32,425 nucleotides of DNA. Source: a bacterium UBA4637 (GTDB lineage: Bacteria; Bacteroidota; Bacteroidia; Bacteroidales; Bacteroidaceae). Both the position numbers and the translations under genes were made by a program. The DNA lies in NCBI GenBank assembly GCA_002405875.1, contig DHMR01000115.1, positions 1 through 32,425 on the forward strand, in the 5' to 3' direction. The notes under the pieces are model-generated. The model saw only the letters and a list, made by a program, of their open reading frames with translations. It made no database searches and was not told the DNA's origin. This document shows positions 24,619-31,889 of the stretch, piece after piece; the first letter of the stretch is position 1, and each line of letters begins with the position of its first letter.

Positions 24619-26313
24619 ATGAAAAAGATTACTCTTTTGTTGATGGCTGTGCTAGCTTTCTTGGCTTCTGTCAAGGCGCAAGATGCGCAGAATGTATTGA
24701 CCTATCAGTGGGCACACACCTTGGAGGGTGCTGGCAATGCAACGAATAATGTCTTTGAGTCAAAGAAATCTGCCGATGGTTGCTATCTTGTAGCCAACAA
24801 AATTGGAACCAAGGCTAACTTGCTTACGGCTAAGTTTGATGGTGTGAAGATTGAAGGATTTGAAGGGGGAACTTATGGTAATTCAGGTGCGGGCAACCTG
24901 TATTTGCAGAAGGTAAAGACTGATGGCTCCGTGGCTTGGAATGTTCACTCTAGCAAATGTGATGTGAGCGACGTGAAGGTGGCTCCTACCTCAGACGGTG
25001 GTGCCATGCTTTTCATCAAGAGTCGTGTCGAAGCGAAGGATGGTGACGTGGCTAAGGTTCTGACGCTTGTTGGCGCAGACAGCAAGACCGTTGAGGTCGG
25101 AGATGCCAGCACTGTCATCAAGACGAATTACTTGGTCATGGCAAAAGTCAATGGCGAGGGAACCGTGGAGTGGACACGTCTTGTGACAGGTACGAAGAAA
25201 GGGGTTGCTGCCGATTGTGTGACGCTTGGTGATTGTGCCGTAGATGCCGCCGACAATGTTTACTTGGCAGGTAAGTTTGTGGGTGATGTCAAAATTGCAC
25301 AGAGTGCTGATAACACAATCACTCTTACAGCCCATAATGCCACAAGCGATTTGTATGTATTCAAGTTTGACAAGAATGGTTACTATTTGAACAGCTTGCT
25401 TCCTGATGAAAACGCAAGTGTAACTTCTCAGGTAGATAGGGTGGCCTTGGATGGAGAAACCTTGTATTTGGCTGGACAGGTGAAGGGCAATGGTTTGTAC
25501 TTGGCTGACCAAAAGGTTGAGGCTTCCGCAACTTTGTCCACATTGTTCTTGGCATCCATTAAGACTACGACTTTGGATGTGAACTATGTGAAGACTTTCA
25601 CTTCTGTATTGAATGCCAACGAGGTGGAGAGCAAGAAAACTTTTGCCATCCAAAACAAAGCCTTGGATTACATCGGTGGCAACCTCTACCTGACAGGTGG
25701 CATTAATGGTGGCTTGACGGCTGACGACATCACCCTCAACACGAATAGCACTGTTTATAAAGGTTTCGTTGCAAAAGTCCAGGCTTCTGACGGAAAGGCA
25801 TTGGCGATGGGTGTCAATGACCAAAAGAATAATGGTATCACCAACTATTTTGGTGTCTATGAGGGAGCAAACACTATTTATGCGTTAGGATACGACATGG
25901 CGCAGAGCAGCAGTGCCATCCTCTTCACATACGATAAGAACACCTTGGCTAAGCAGAGTGAAATCAAGTTCTCAAATTTGGGCTCAGGTGCCATCAATGC
26001 TCCTTTGCTCGCCGATGGCAACAACCTCTTGCTGATGACTCGTGGCAAGGCTGCTCCTCTTACCTTCTTGGGTACAGACACCCAGTTTGAGGGTTTCTCT
26101 GATTGGGGCGTGGCTTATTGCCTCTATTCTATCAGTGATGTTCCTACGGGCATCAAGAATCTCTCTACGTCAACTGCCGATGCTTCTGCCTTGGTGAATG
26201 TTTACACCTTGAGTGGCATCTGTGTAAAGCAGAACATTTCTGCTGCTGAGGCTACCCAAGACCTTGCAAAGGGCATCTATGTGGTAGGTGGCAAGAAAGT
26301 AGTTGTCAAGTAA
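24619..26313 (+). CDS. Secreted protein with sorting tail, function unknown
   Basis: The 564-residue product has a signal peptide (MKKITLLLMAVLAFLASVKA, cleaved before Gln). The body repeats a pattern like beta-propeller blades: NLYLQKVKTDGSVAW, NYLVMAKVNGEGTVEWTRLV, DNVYLAGKFVGDVKIA and LYVFKFDKNGYYLNSLLP. This suggests a propeller of SBBP-like repeats. The C-terminus, IYVVGGKKVVVK, is a type A sorting end. It could be a surface protein that binds the receptor's ligand. No catalytic residues can be named. It lies 67 bases after the barrel gene with no promoter-like element between, so it is likely in the same operon. Confidence 0.82.
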   Translation: MKKITLLLMAVLAFLASVKAQDAQNVLTYQWAHTLEGAGNATNNVFESKKSADGCYLVANKIGTKANLLTAKFDGVKIEGFEGGTYGNSGAGNLYLQKVKTDGSVAWNVHSSKCDVSDVKVAPTSDGGAMLFIKSRVEAKDGDVAKVLTLVGADSKTVEVGDASTVIKTNYLVMAKVNGEGTVEWTRLVTGTKKGVAADCVTLGDCAVDAADNVYLAGKFVGDVKIAQSADNTITLTAHNATSDLYVFKFDKNGYYLNSLLPDENASVTSQVDRVALDGETLYLAGQVKGNGLYLADQKVEASATLSTLFLASIKTTTLDVNYVKTFTSVLNANEVESKKTFAIQNKALDYIGGNLYLTGGINGGLTADDITLNTNSTVYKGFVAKVQASDGKALAMGVNDQKNNGITNYFGVYEGANTIYALGYDMAQSSSAILFTYDKNTLAKQSEIKFSNLGSGAINAPLLADGNNLLLMTRGKAAPLTFLGTDTQFEGFSDWGVAYCLYSISDVPTGIKNLSTSTADASALVNVYTLSGICVKQNISAAEATQDLAKGIYVVGGKKVVVK

Positions 26314-26376
26314 TACAATCTCATTTCTGAAACTCGAATCATACATTATTAATCATATATAAAGAACTGAACATTT

Positions 26377-29190
26377 ATGAAGAAACAATTCTTAGGTCTG
26401 TTCCTCCTCTCGGCTATCCCGCTTTCCACATTCGCACAAAATGTGGAGCAGGATGCGTCTGTCCGTCAAGGCAAGTTGAAGAACGGACTTACCTATTACA
26501 TCCGTCATAATGCGAAGGAGGCAGGACTTGCCGACTTCTATATCGCCCAGCGTGTGGGCTCCATCTTGGAGGAACCTCGCCAGCGTGGCTTGGCTCACTT
26601 CTTGGAACACATGGCTTTCAACGGTACTAAGCACTTCCCTGGCAAGGGCAAGAAACTCGGCATCGTGCCTTGGTGCGAGACCATCGGCGTGAAGTTTGGT
26701 GCCAACCTCAACGCCTATACATCCGTTGACCAGACGGTCTATCACATCGGTTCCGCTCCCATCAAGCGTGAGGGCATCATCGACTCCTGTCTCTTGGTGC
26801 TCAACGACTGGAGCCAGTACATCAACCTCGAACCGAAGGAAATAGACAAGGAGCGTGGCGTCATCCACGAGGAGTGGCGCAACCGCCGCACGGGCATGGC
26901 GATGCAGCGCATGATGGAGAACGTGATGCCTAAGATTTACAAGGGCAGCAAGTATGAGGACTGTCTGCCTATCGGCAATATGAACATCGTGGATAATTTC
27001 CCTTATCAAGACCTCCGTGATTATTACAAGAAGTGGTATCGCCCGGACTTGCAGGCCATCGTGGTGGTGGGCGACTTCGACGTGGATAAGATGGAGCAGA
27101 AGATTATCAAGCTCTTCGGCAAGATCAAGGCGCACAAGAATCCTGCCGAGCGTGTGTATTATCCTGTCACCGACAACGACAAGATGATTGTCGCCATCGA
27201 GAAGGACAAGGAACAGCCTATCATCCTTGGTCATCTCTACATGAAGAGCGAGACGACTCCGGATAGTTTGAAGAACACCGTGAAGTATCAGCGTGAGGAT
27301 TATGTCAGCGGCTTGATCACTTATATGCTCAATGGTCGTTTGGCAGAGAAGAAACAGGTGGCAAACCCTCCTTTCATGAGCTCGACGGTGAAGAACGGCG
27401 AGTTCTTCGTGTCTCGCACCAAGGATGCTTTCAGTTTGAGCATCAGTTGCAAGCAGGACAATGTGCTCGGGGGCATCTCCGTGGCTGTGGGCGAGGTAGA
27501 GCGTGCCCGCCAGCATGGTTTTACACAGAGCGAGTTGGAACGTGCCAAGCGTCTCTATCTCAATGCTGCCGAACGACAGGTGAAGATGGAGAGCGACTAC
27601 AGGAACTCTCATTATGTGAGTCAGTGTGTGAACAACTTCTTGGATGCCGAACCAATCCTGACACCTGCTTACAACCTCCAGTTGGTCAAGCAATTCGATG
27701 GCGAGGTAAGTCTAGATGAGGTTAACAAGCAGGTCGTCGACATCATCACCGACAAGAACCAAGTGTTCGTGATGTATGGTCCTGACAAGGAAGGTTTTGA
27801 CATTCCATCAGAATCGGAAATTGAGGGCACTGTGCTTGCCGCCCAGCAGAAACAATATGACGCTTATCAAGAGGAAGAGATTCCTAAGACCTTGATGGCT
27901 ACACTTCCGGCTCCAGGCAAAATTGTGTCGGAGAAGCCTTACGGCAAGTTTGGTATGACGGAAATCACCTTGAGCAATGGCATGAAGGTGTATGTGAAAT
28001 CCACTGACTACCAAGCCGACCAAGTCACCATGAGCATGAGAGGCGAGGGTGGAACATCTGTCTATGGTGACAAGGATATCCCTAACTTCTCGCTCTTGTC
28101 GAGTGCCATCACCGAGGCAGGTGTGGGTGATTTCACTGCTACCCGTCTTCGCAAGGCGTTGGCTGGCAAGTCATTGAAGTTGGCTCCATCCGTCAACAGT
28201 GAGGGACAGCGCATCACGGGTACTTCGTCGGTGAAGGACTTGGAGACGATGCTACAGTTGGCACATCTCTATTTCACCGCTCCTCGTAAGGACAGCGTGG
28301 CTTTCGAGGGTTTGATGAACCGCACCTTGTCGCTCTTGAAAAATCGTAACGCCAGCTCGAAGGTGGTCTATAACGACTCTCTCTCGGCCACTCTCTACGA
28401 CCACAACCCTCGTATGGCTCCTGTGACCCGAGAAGTGGCAGAGAAAGCCGACTATAACCGCATCTTCGAAATCTACAAGGAGCGATTCAGCGATGCCAGC
28501 AACTTCAAGACCGTCTTCATCGGCAAGATCGACATGGCTCAACTTCGTCCGTTGCTCTGCCAGTATCTCGCCACTCTGCCAGCTACCCATAAGGCAGAGA
28601 AGACCAACAAGGCGAATGTACCTCAACTCGTGAAGAAGAACGAGGTGGTGAAGTTCGTACACAAGCAATCGACTCCGCTTGCCAACGTGAGCGTGTTCTA
28701 TACAGGCAACGTGCCTTTCTCACCGAAGAACGACTTGACGCTCGATGTCCTGACACGTGTTCTCCAGATAGCCTATACAGACTCCGTGCGTGAGGAGAAG
28801 GGCGGCACCTACGGCGTGGGTGTCAGTTTCAACCTCGAAAAGGATGACAACCCGAATGCCTTGGTGCGCATCTCCTACAAGAGCGATCCGAAGCGTTACG
28901 ACGAGTTGAATCCTATCATCTATAAGCAACTCCAGAACATCGCCGCCCAAGGACCTGTGGCAAGTAGCATGGACAAGGTGAAGAAGTATCTGAAGAAGCA
29001 ATATGGGCAGATGATTATCACCAACGATTACTGGAGCTATATCATCTGGCATCAACTCGATGACCATGCCGACTTCGACAAGGATTACTGCAAGATGGTA
29101 GATGCCTTGACTGCCGCAGATGTGCAGCAGATGGCAAAGGAACTGTTGAAGCAGAACCACCGAGTGGAGGTCACCATGCTTTCGGAGTAA
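26377..29190 (+). CDS. M16-family zinc metallopeptidase (pitrilysin-like)
   Basis: The 937-residue product has a signal peptide (MKKQFLGLFLLSAIPLSTFA) and two M16 halves. The first half holds the inverted zinc motif HFLEH (His74, Glu77, His78) in RGLAHFLEHMAFNGT, with the likely third ligand Glu166 in ERGVIHEE. The second half (from about residue 530) keeps the fold but not the metal site, which is usual for this two-halves type. It has EEKGGTYGVGVSFNLEKDDN near the end, the R/Y substrate-binding region. It probably acts in the periplasm on peptides. Its place in the TonB operon suggests it digests a peptide or protein imported by the receptor. A terminator follows. Confidence 0.93.
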   Translation: MKKQFLGLFLLSAIPLSTFAQNVEQDASVRQGKLKNGLTYYIRHNAKEAGLADFYIAQRVGSILEEPRQRGLAHFLEHMAFNGTKHFPGKGKKLGIVPWCETIGVKFGANLNAYTSVDQTVYHIGSAPIKREGIIDSCLLVLNDWSQYINLEPKEIDKERGVIHEEWRNRRTGMAMQRMMENVMPKIYKGSKYEDCLPIGNMNIVDNFPYQDLRDYYKKWYRPDLQAIVVVGDFDVDKMEQKIIKLFGKIKAHKNPAERVYYPVTDNDKMIVAIEKDKEQPIILGHLYMKSETTPDSLKNTVKYQREDYVSGLITYMLNGRLAEKKQVANPPFMSSTVKNGEFFVSRTKDAFSLSISCKQDNVLGGISVAVGEVERARQHGFTQSELERAKRLYLNAAERQVKMESDYRNSHYVSQCVNNFLDAEPILTPAYNLQLVKQFDGEVSLDEVNKQVVDIITDKNQVFVMYGPDKEGFDIPSESEIEGTVLAAQQKQYDAYQEEEIPKTLMATLPAPGKIVSEKPYGKFGMTEITLSNGMKVYVKSTDYQADQVTMSMRGEGGTSVYGDKDIPNFSLLSSAITEAGVGDFTATRLRKALAGKSLKLAPSVNSEGQRITGTSSVKDLETMLQLAHLYFTAPRKDSVAFEGLMNRTLSLLKNRNASSKVVYNDSLSATLYDHNPRMAPVTREVAEKADYNRIFEIYKERFSDASNFKTVFIGKIDMAQLRPLLCQYLATLPATHKAEKTNKANVPQLVKKNEVVKFVHKQSTPLANVSVFYTGNVPFSPKNDLTLDVLTRVLQIAYTDSVREEKGGTYGVGVSFNLEKDDNPNALVRISYKSDPKRYDELNPIIYKQLQNIAAQGPVASSMDKVKKYLKKQYGQMIITNDYWSYIIWHQLDDHADFDKDYCKMVDALTAADVQQMAKELLKQNHRVEVTMLSE

Positions 29191-29200
29191 AAATAGAATA

Positions 29201-29255
29201 AAACCTAAAAAGTGATGTGTTTGCATTGCTTTTTAGGTTTTTCTTTTTACTTTTG
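29201..29255 (+). terminator. Operon terminator with the next promoter nested in it
   Basis: AAACCTAAAAAG (29201-29212) pairs with CTTTTTAGGTTT (29229-29240), followed by a T-rich tract to 29247. The promoter of the next gene uses TTG (29226-29228) in the loop as -33, and TACTTTTG (29248-29255) as -7, after 19 bases. Confidence 0.85.
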
Positions 29256-29270
29256 CAGAAAAATTGAAAA

Positions 29271-29528
29271 ATGAACGATAAGATTACAAACGATAGCATC
29301 GAGTCGGCATACTGCTTTATCCATCAGAAGTTGCGGGTTTATGAATTTTCTCACAATCCGACACAGAAGGATGGCATCGAGTATGCCATCAGTCAGTATG
29401 TGGAGGGCATGAATCCAGCCTTGTATCAGTTGCTGGCAGGGGATAGGAATGATTTCTTGCTTGACCATACTCGGTTTGAGGAGGATATGCGAGAGGCGCA
29501 AGAGAAACTGGAGGGAATGATGTCGTGA
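29271..29528 (+). CDS. Small conserved-looking protein, unknown function
   Basis: The 85-residue product is soluble, helical and acidic, with no signal peptide or membrane segment. It contains AYCFIHQKLRVYEFSHNPTQ, a DGIEYAISQYVEGMNPALYQ stretch and a C-terminal helix rich in Glu. I do not recognise the family. The ATG is only 15 bases from the -7 element, giving a nearly leaderless transcript. The 3' end has a hairpin. It is a stand-alone gene; no partner indicates its role. Confidence 0.7.
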   Translation: MNDKITNDSIESAYCFIHQKLRVYEFSHNPTQKDGIEYAISQYVEGMNPALYQLLAGDRNDFLLDHTRFEEDMREAQEKLEGMMS

Positions 29529-29545
29529 AGTTTTATGTTCCTTAG

Positions 29546-29590
29546 AATAGGTATTTTAGCTGTTTGGGTTAGAATACCTATTTGTGTTTA
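29546..29590 (+). terminator. Terminator after the 85-residue protein gene
   Basis: AATAGGTATT (29546-29555) pairs with AATACCTATT (29573-29582). The following sequence is T-rich but not a pure T run. Confidence 0.6.
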
Positions 29591-29633
29591 TTCATAAATA
29601 TGCTAGATATTTTTGTTAAATATGGAAGAAGTC

Positions 29634-29664
29634 TTGCTTTTCCCTAGATAAAGTTGTATCTTTG
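29634..29664 (+). promoter_or_regulatory. Promoter of the HU-TonB fusion gene
   Basis: TTG (29634-29636), 20 bases, then TATCTTTG (29657-29664). The start codon is at 29853, so the leader is about 180 bases long and contains the 21-bp repeat array. Confidence 0.8.
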
Positions 29665-29683
29665 TGCCGTTGAAAGCTTAGTT

Positions 29684-29767
29684 CAAAGACTTTGATTCTA
29701 CAAACAAAGTCTTGGTTTCTATATTCAAAGTCTTTGAATGGAGAAACAGAGCCTTTGTACGAAACCT
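29684..29767 (+). repeat. Four 21-bp repeats in the leader of the HU-TonB gene
   Basis: CAAAGACTTTG, CAAAGTCTTGG, CAAAGTCTTTG and CAGAGCCTTTG start at 29684, 29705, 29726 and 29747: exactly 21 bases apart each time. The third lies in a perfect 17-bp palindrome (29723-29739). The spacers also resemble each other in part (TTCTACAAA, TTTCTATATT). The array begins 20 bases after the -7 element. Two helical turns per repeat places all copies on the same face of DNA. Confidence 0.8.
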
Positions 29768-29852
29768 TCATGAGGGTTTGTCGATAAGTGCCAAGGCATG
29801 AAAACAAACTTAATAACTATGAATTATGAACTTTATAAGAAAGGAATAATCT

Positions 29853-31538
29853 ATGGCTAAGTACAAGTTGCAAGAGTTGCCTGCGTTGAGCAATGTCGGC
29901 AAAAGAAGAGTTTATCCGAAGGTGGTGATTAACAGGACCCTGTCAACGGCCGACATGATTGAGAAGATGAAATTGTATCGTCGTACTTGGTCGCCAAGTA
30001 TGATAGAGGGTGTTCTCATGGACGTAGGCGAGATGTTGGTGGAATTGCTTTCCATGGGATATAACGTCAAGTTGGATGGCATCGGAACCTTCTCCTTGTC
30101 TCTTGACTTCGAGGATGATATGTCTAAGGAGATGCAAGGTGATGATGACAAGATGATTTATCGCAAGGTGGGCGTGAAGAATGTCAACTTCAAGTCGGAT
30201 CCAGAACTCGTAAAGCAAGTGAAACGAGCAACTGACAGGGATTTGGAGCGAGACATGAGTGGTGTGAAGGTGATTCGCAAGGAGGTATATACCCAGGAGG
30301 AGCGCATCGCCCGTGCCTTGAAAGTGATAGAGCGAGACGGTCTTATCACCCTTACCGATTATGCCAGCATCAACAATATGAGTCATACGGCGGCTTCCTT
30401 GGAACTGAGGGCAATCACGGCGGCTTCCGATTCTCCTATCCAGTCGAGGGGAAGTGGAAGCCATAAGGTGTGGGTGAAGAGAATCCTTGTTTGTTTATTG
30501 GTGCTGTTAGGGATGTTTGGAAATTTTGGCGTAAATGGTTATGCTCAGAAAGTTCGGAGAAATTCGAAGACTTCTGCTCATTTTGTAGCTCAGACGAAGC
30601 CTGTTGTTAAAACGGATATGCAACAAATTCAGAAATATGTTAGGGATCGTTTTTCTGAATGGTCTGACAAGGGTGAATTTGAAAAGGCTGTTGCGGTAGA
30701 GGAGAGGCTTCAAAAGTATTCCGTGCCAACTTTTGACAAAATTTGCATGATGGCAGTTGAGTCTCGCATTTATCAGTTGAAATATGCTTCTGATGGTTGC
30801 CAACGTTCCATTTCTACTTATGATTCGGAGAAAGAGACCTTTGACGTTACCCTCGCAATAAATGGGCTGAAGGTGAACGAAACGGTCAATGTGCCAATAG
30901 ATAAAGCTCCTCAATTTAAGGAGGATTTCCCGCACCTGCCGTTATATTTTGGAAGGGAATGGAGCGAGTTGAATGGGCTAATTTATCCAAAGTCAATTAG
31001 GATAGTGGATGTTCCGCTTCAGTTTAAAACCGACATATCGCTTTCTTATAAGGATTCCAAGCCTATCATTGTCAACTTTGATGAGCTAGGCTTGTCTAAT
31101 CCTTATTTGGAGGGGCGAAGTTTCAACTATGATGTGGCTTTGGGTGATTCTGAACTTTCTGATGTCGCAAATCATATGTCAATAGCTTCGCTTCCTGGTC
31201 CTTATAGAGTTGAGTTCGATAAAGAAAAGGTGTTTGATGTTGTTGAGGAAAAGCCTCGTTTCCAAGGTGGAGCGGGAGCGTTGAGTGCTTATCTTAAAAG
31301 AAATGTCCAATATCCAGTAGAGGCAAAGTCTGTTGGTACACAAGGGCGAGTAATTGTTAGTTTCATCGTGGAGATAGATGGCTCTTTGTCTCATGTCAAG
31401 GTTGTGCGGAGTGTAAATGAAAGCCTTGATAGAGAGGCTGTCCGTGTGGTAAAGTCAATGCCTCGTTGGATTCCTGGGATGCAAAATGGACAAGTTGTAA
31501 GAGTGAAATACACGGTGCCGGTAGTGTTTCGGTTGTAA
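29853..31538 (+). CDS. HU-like DNA-binding domain fused to a membrane/TonB C-terminal protein
   Basis: The 561-residue ORF has two clearly different halves. Residues 1-130 resemble the HU/IHF-like 'histone-like' proteins of Bacteroidota (RTWSPSMIEGVLMDVGEMLV, then KLDGIGTFSLSLDF). Residues about 145-208 look like the winged-helix end of those proteins (ARALKVIERDGLITLTDYAS, ending GSGSHKVWVK). Directly after, residues 209-232 form a signal- or membrane-type segment (KRILVCLLVLLGMFGNFGVN then GYAQ), a stretch of unknown beta-rich sequence, and a TonB C-terminal domain (from about 470: FQGGAGALSAYLKRNVQYPV, then GRVIVSFIVEIDGSLSHVKV). If translated whole, it could be a DNA-binding protein anchored in the inner membrane with a periplasmic TonB end. 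The join falls just where HU-type proteins normally end, and a GTG (30474) could start the second half alone. Codon use looks more AT-rich after the join. Confidence 0.8.
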   Translation: MAKYKLQELPALSNVGKRRVYPKVVINRTLSTADMIEKMKLYRRTWSPSMIEGVLMDVGEMLVELLSMGYNVKLDGIGTFSLSLDFEDDMSKEMQGDDDKMIYRKVGVKNVNFKSDPELVKQVKRATDRDLERDMSGVKVIRKEVYTQEERIARALKVIERDGLITLTDYASINNMSHTAASLELRAITAASDSPIQSRGSGSHKVWVKRILVCLLVLLGMFGNFGVNGYAQKVRRNSKTSAHFVAQTKPVVKTDMQQIQKYVRDRFSEWSDKGEFEKAVAVEERLQKYSVPTFDKICMMAVESRIYQLKYASDGCQRSISTYDSEKETFDVTLAINGLKVNETVNVPIDKAPQFKEDFPHLPLYFGREWSELNGLIYPKSIRIVDVPLQFKTDISLSYKDSKPIIVNFDELGLSNPYLEGRSFNYDVALGDSELSDVANHMSIASLPGPYRVEFDKEKVFDVVEEKPRFQGGAGALSAYLKRNVQYPVEAKSVGTQGRVIVSFIVEIDGSLSHVKVVRSVNESLDREAVRVVKSMPRWIPGMQNGQVVRVKYTVPVVFRL

Positions 31539-31599
31539 CTTGAACTAGGAATGCCAGTATTGTGATTCAGTAACAATGTTTCTATATTCATTGTTTCTG

Positions 31600-31629
31600 C
31601 AAAATTACAAAAAACATTGAGCTTACCAA
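31600..31629 (-). promoter_or_regulatory. Candidate antisense promoter facing the HU-TonB gene end
   Basis: On the minus strand, TTG (31629-31627), 19 bases, then TAATTTTG (31607-31600). No gene lies in that direction; the transcript would be antisense to the TonB domain. Confidence 0.45.
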
Positions 31630-31661
31630 GATTTCGGGAACTCTTCATCACACAGAGAAGA

Positions 31662-31703
31662 AAAATCCTAACCGCTTATTTCCAAGCAGTTAGGATTTTC
31701 TTA
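31662..31703 (+). terminator. Terminator after the HU-TonB gene
   Basis: AAAATCCTAACCGCTT (31662-31677) pairs with AAGCAGTTAGGATTTT (31684-31699) with one mismatch. The terminal TTTTCTT is a short T run. The stem is nearly symmetric and may act on both strands. Confidence 0.75.
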
Positions 31704-31889
31704 GGTGCGCCTGATAGGCACATTTTAATTTAAATTCAGTAAATTGTGAGTAATTTGTAAGTTATTGATAATCAGTAATTATTATCTGTATATACTTTCG
31801 TAAAGTTTCTTAAATTTTCATCAGATTACTGTTATGTTGGCAAAATGTTGGCAAAAATTATATACCTTTGCAGAAAAAATAAATAGCTT
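31704..31889 (+). promoter_or_regulatory. Integrase upstream region with 11-bp tandem repeat
   Basis: ATGTTGGCAAA occurs twice in a row (31834-31844 and 31845-31855), immediately before a -7 TACCTTTG (31863-31870). TTG copies inside the repeats are spaced 23 and 12 bases from the -7, so neither fits the usual -33 spacing of 19-21. A short imperfect GTGC/GCAC pair lies near 31706-31722. An attachment site may lie here but cannot be identified without the other end of the element. Confidence 0.5.

Noticed and set aside
26392..27693. A 433-residue minus-strand frame opposite the M16 peptidase
   Set aside because: The plus strand has the zinc motif and full M16 layout, and the minus translation is low in recognisable structure.
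29684..29767. CRISPR array
   Set aside because: Units are 21 bp with no unique spacers of constant length and no cas genes nearby; a tandem operator-like array fits better.
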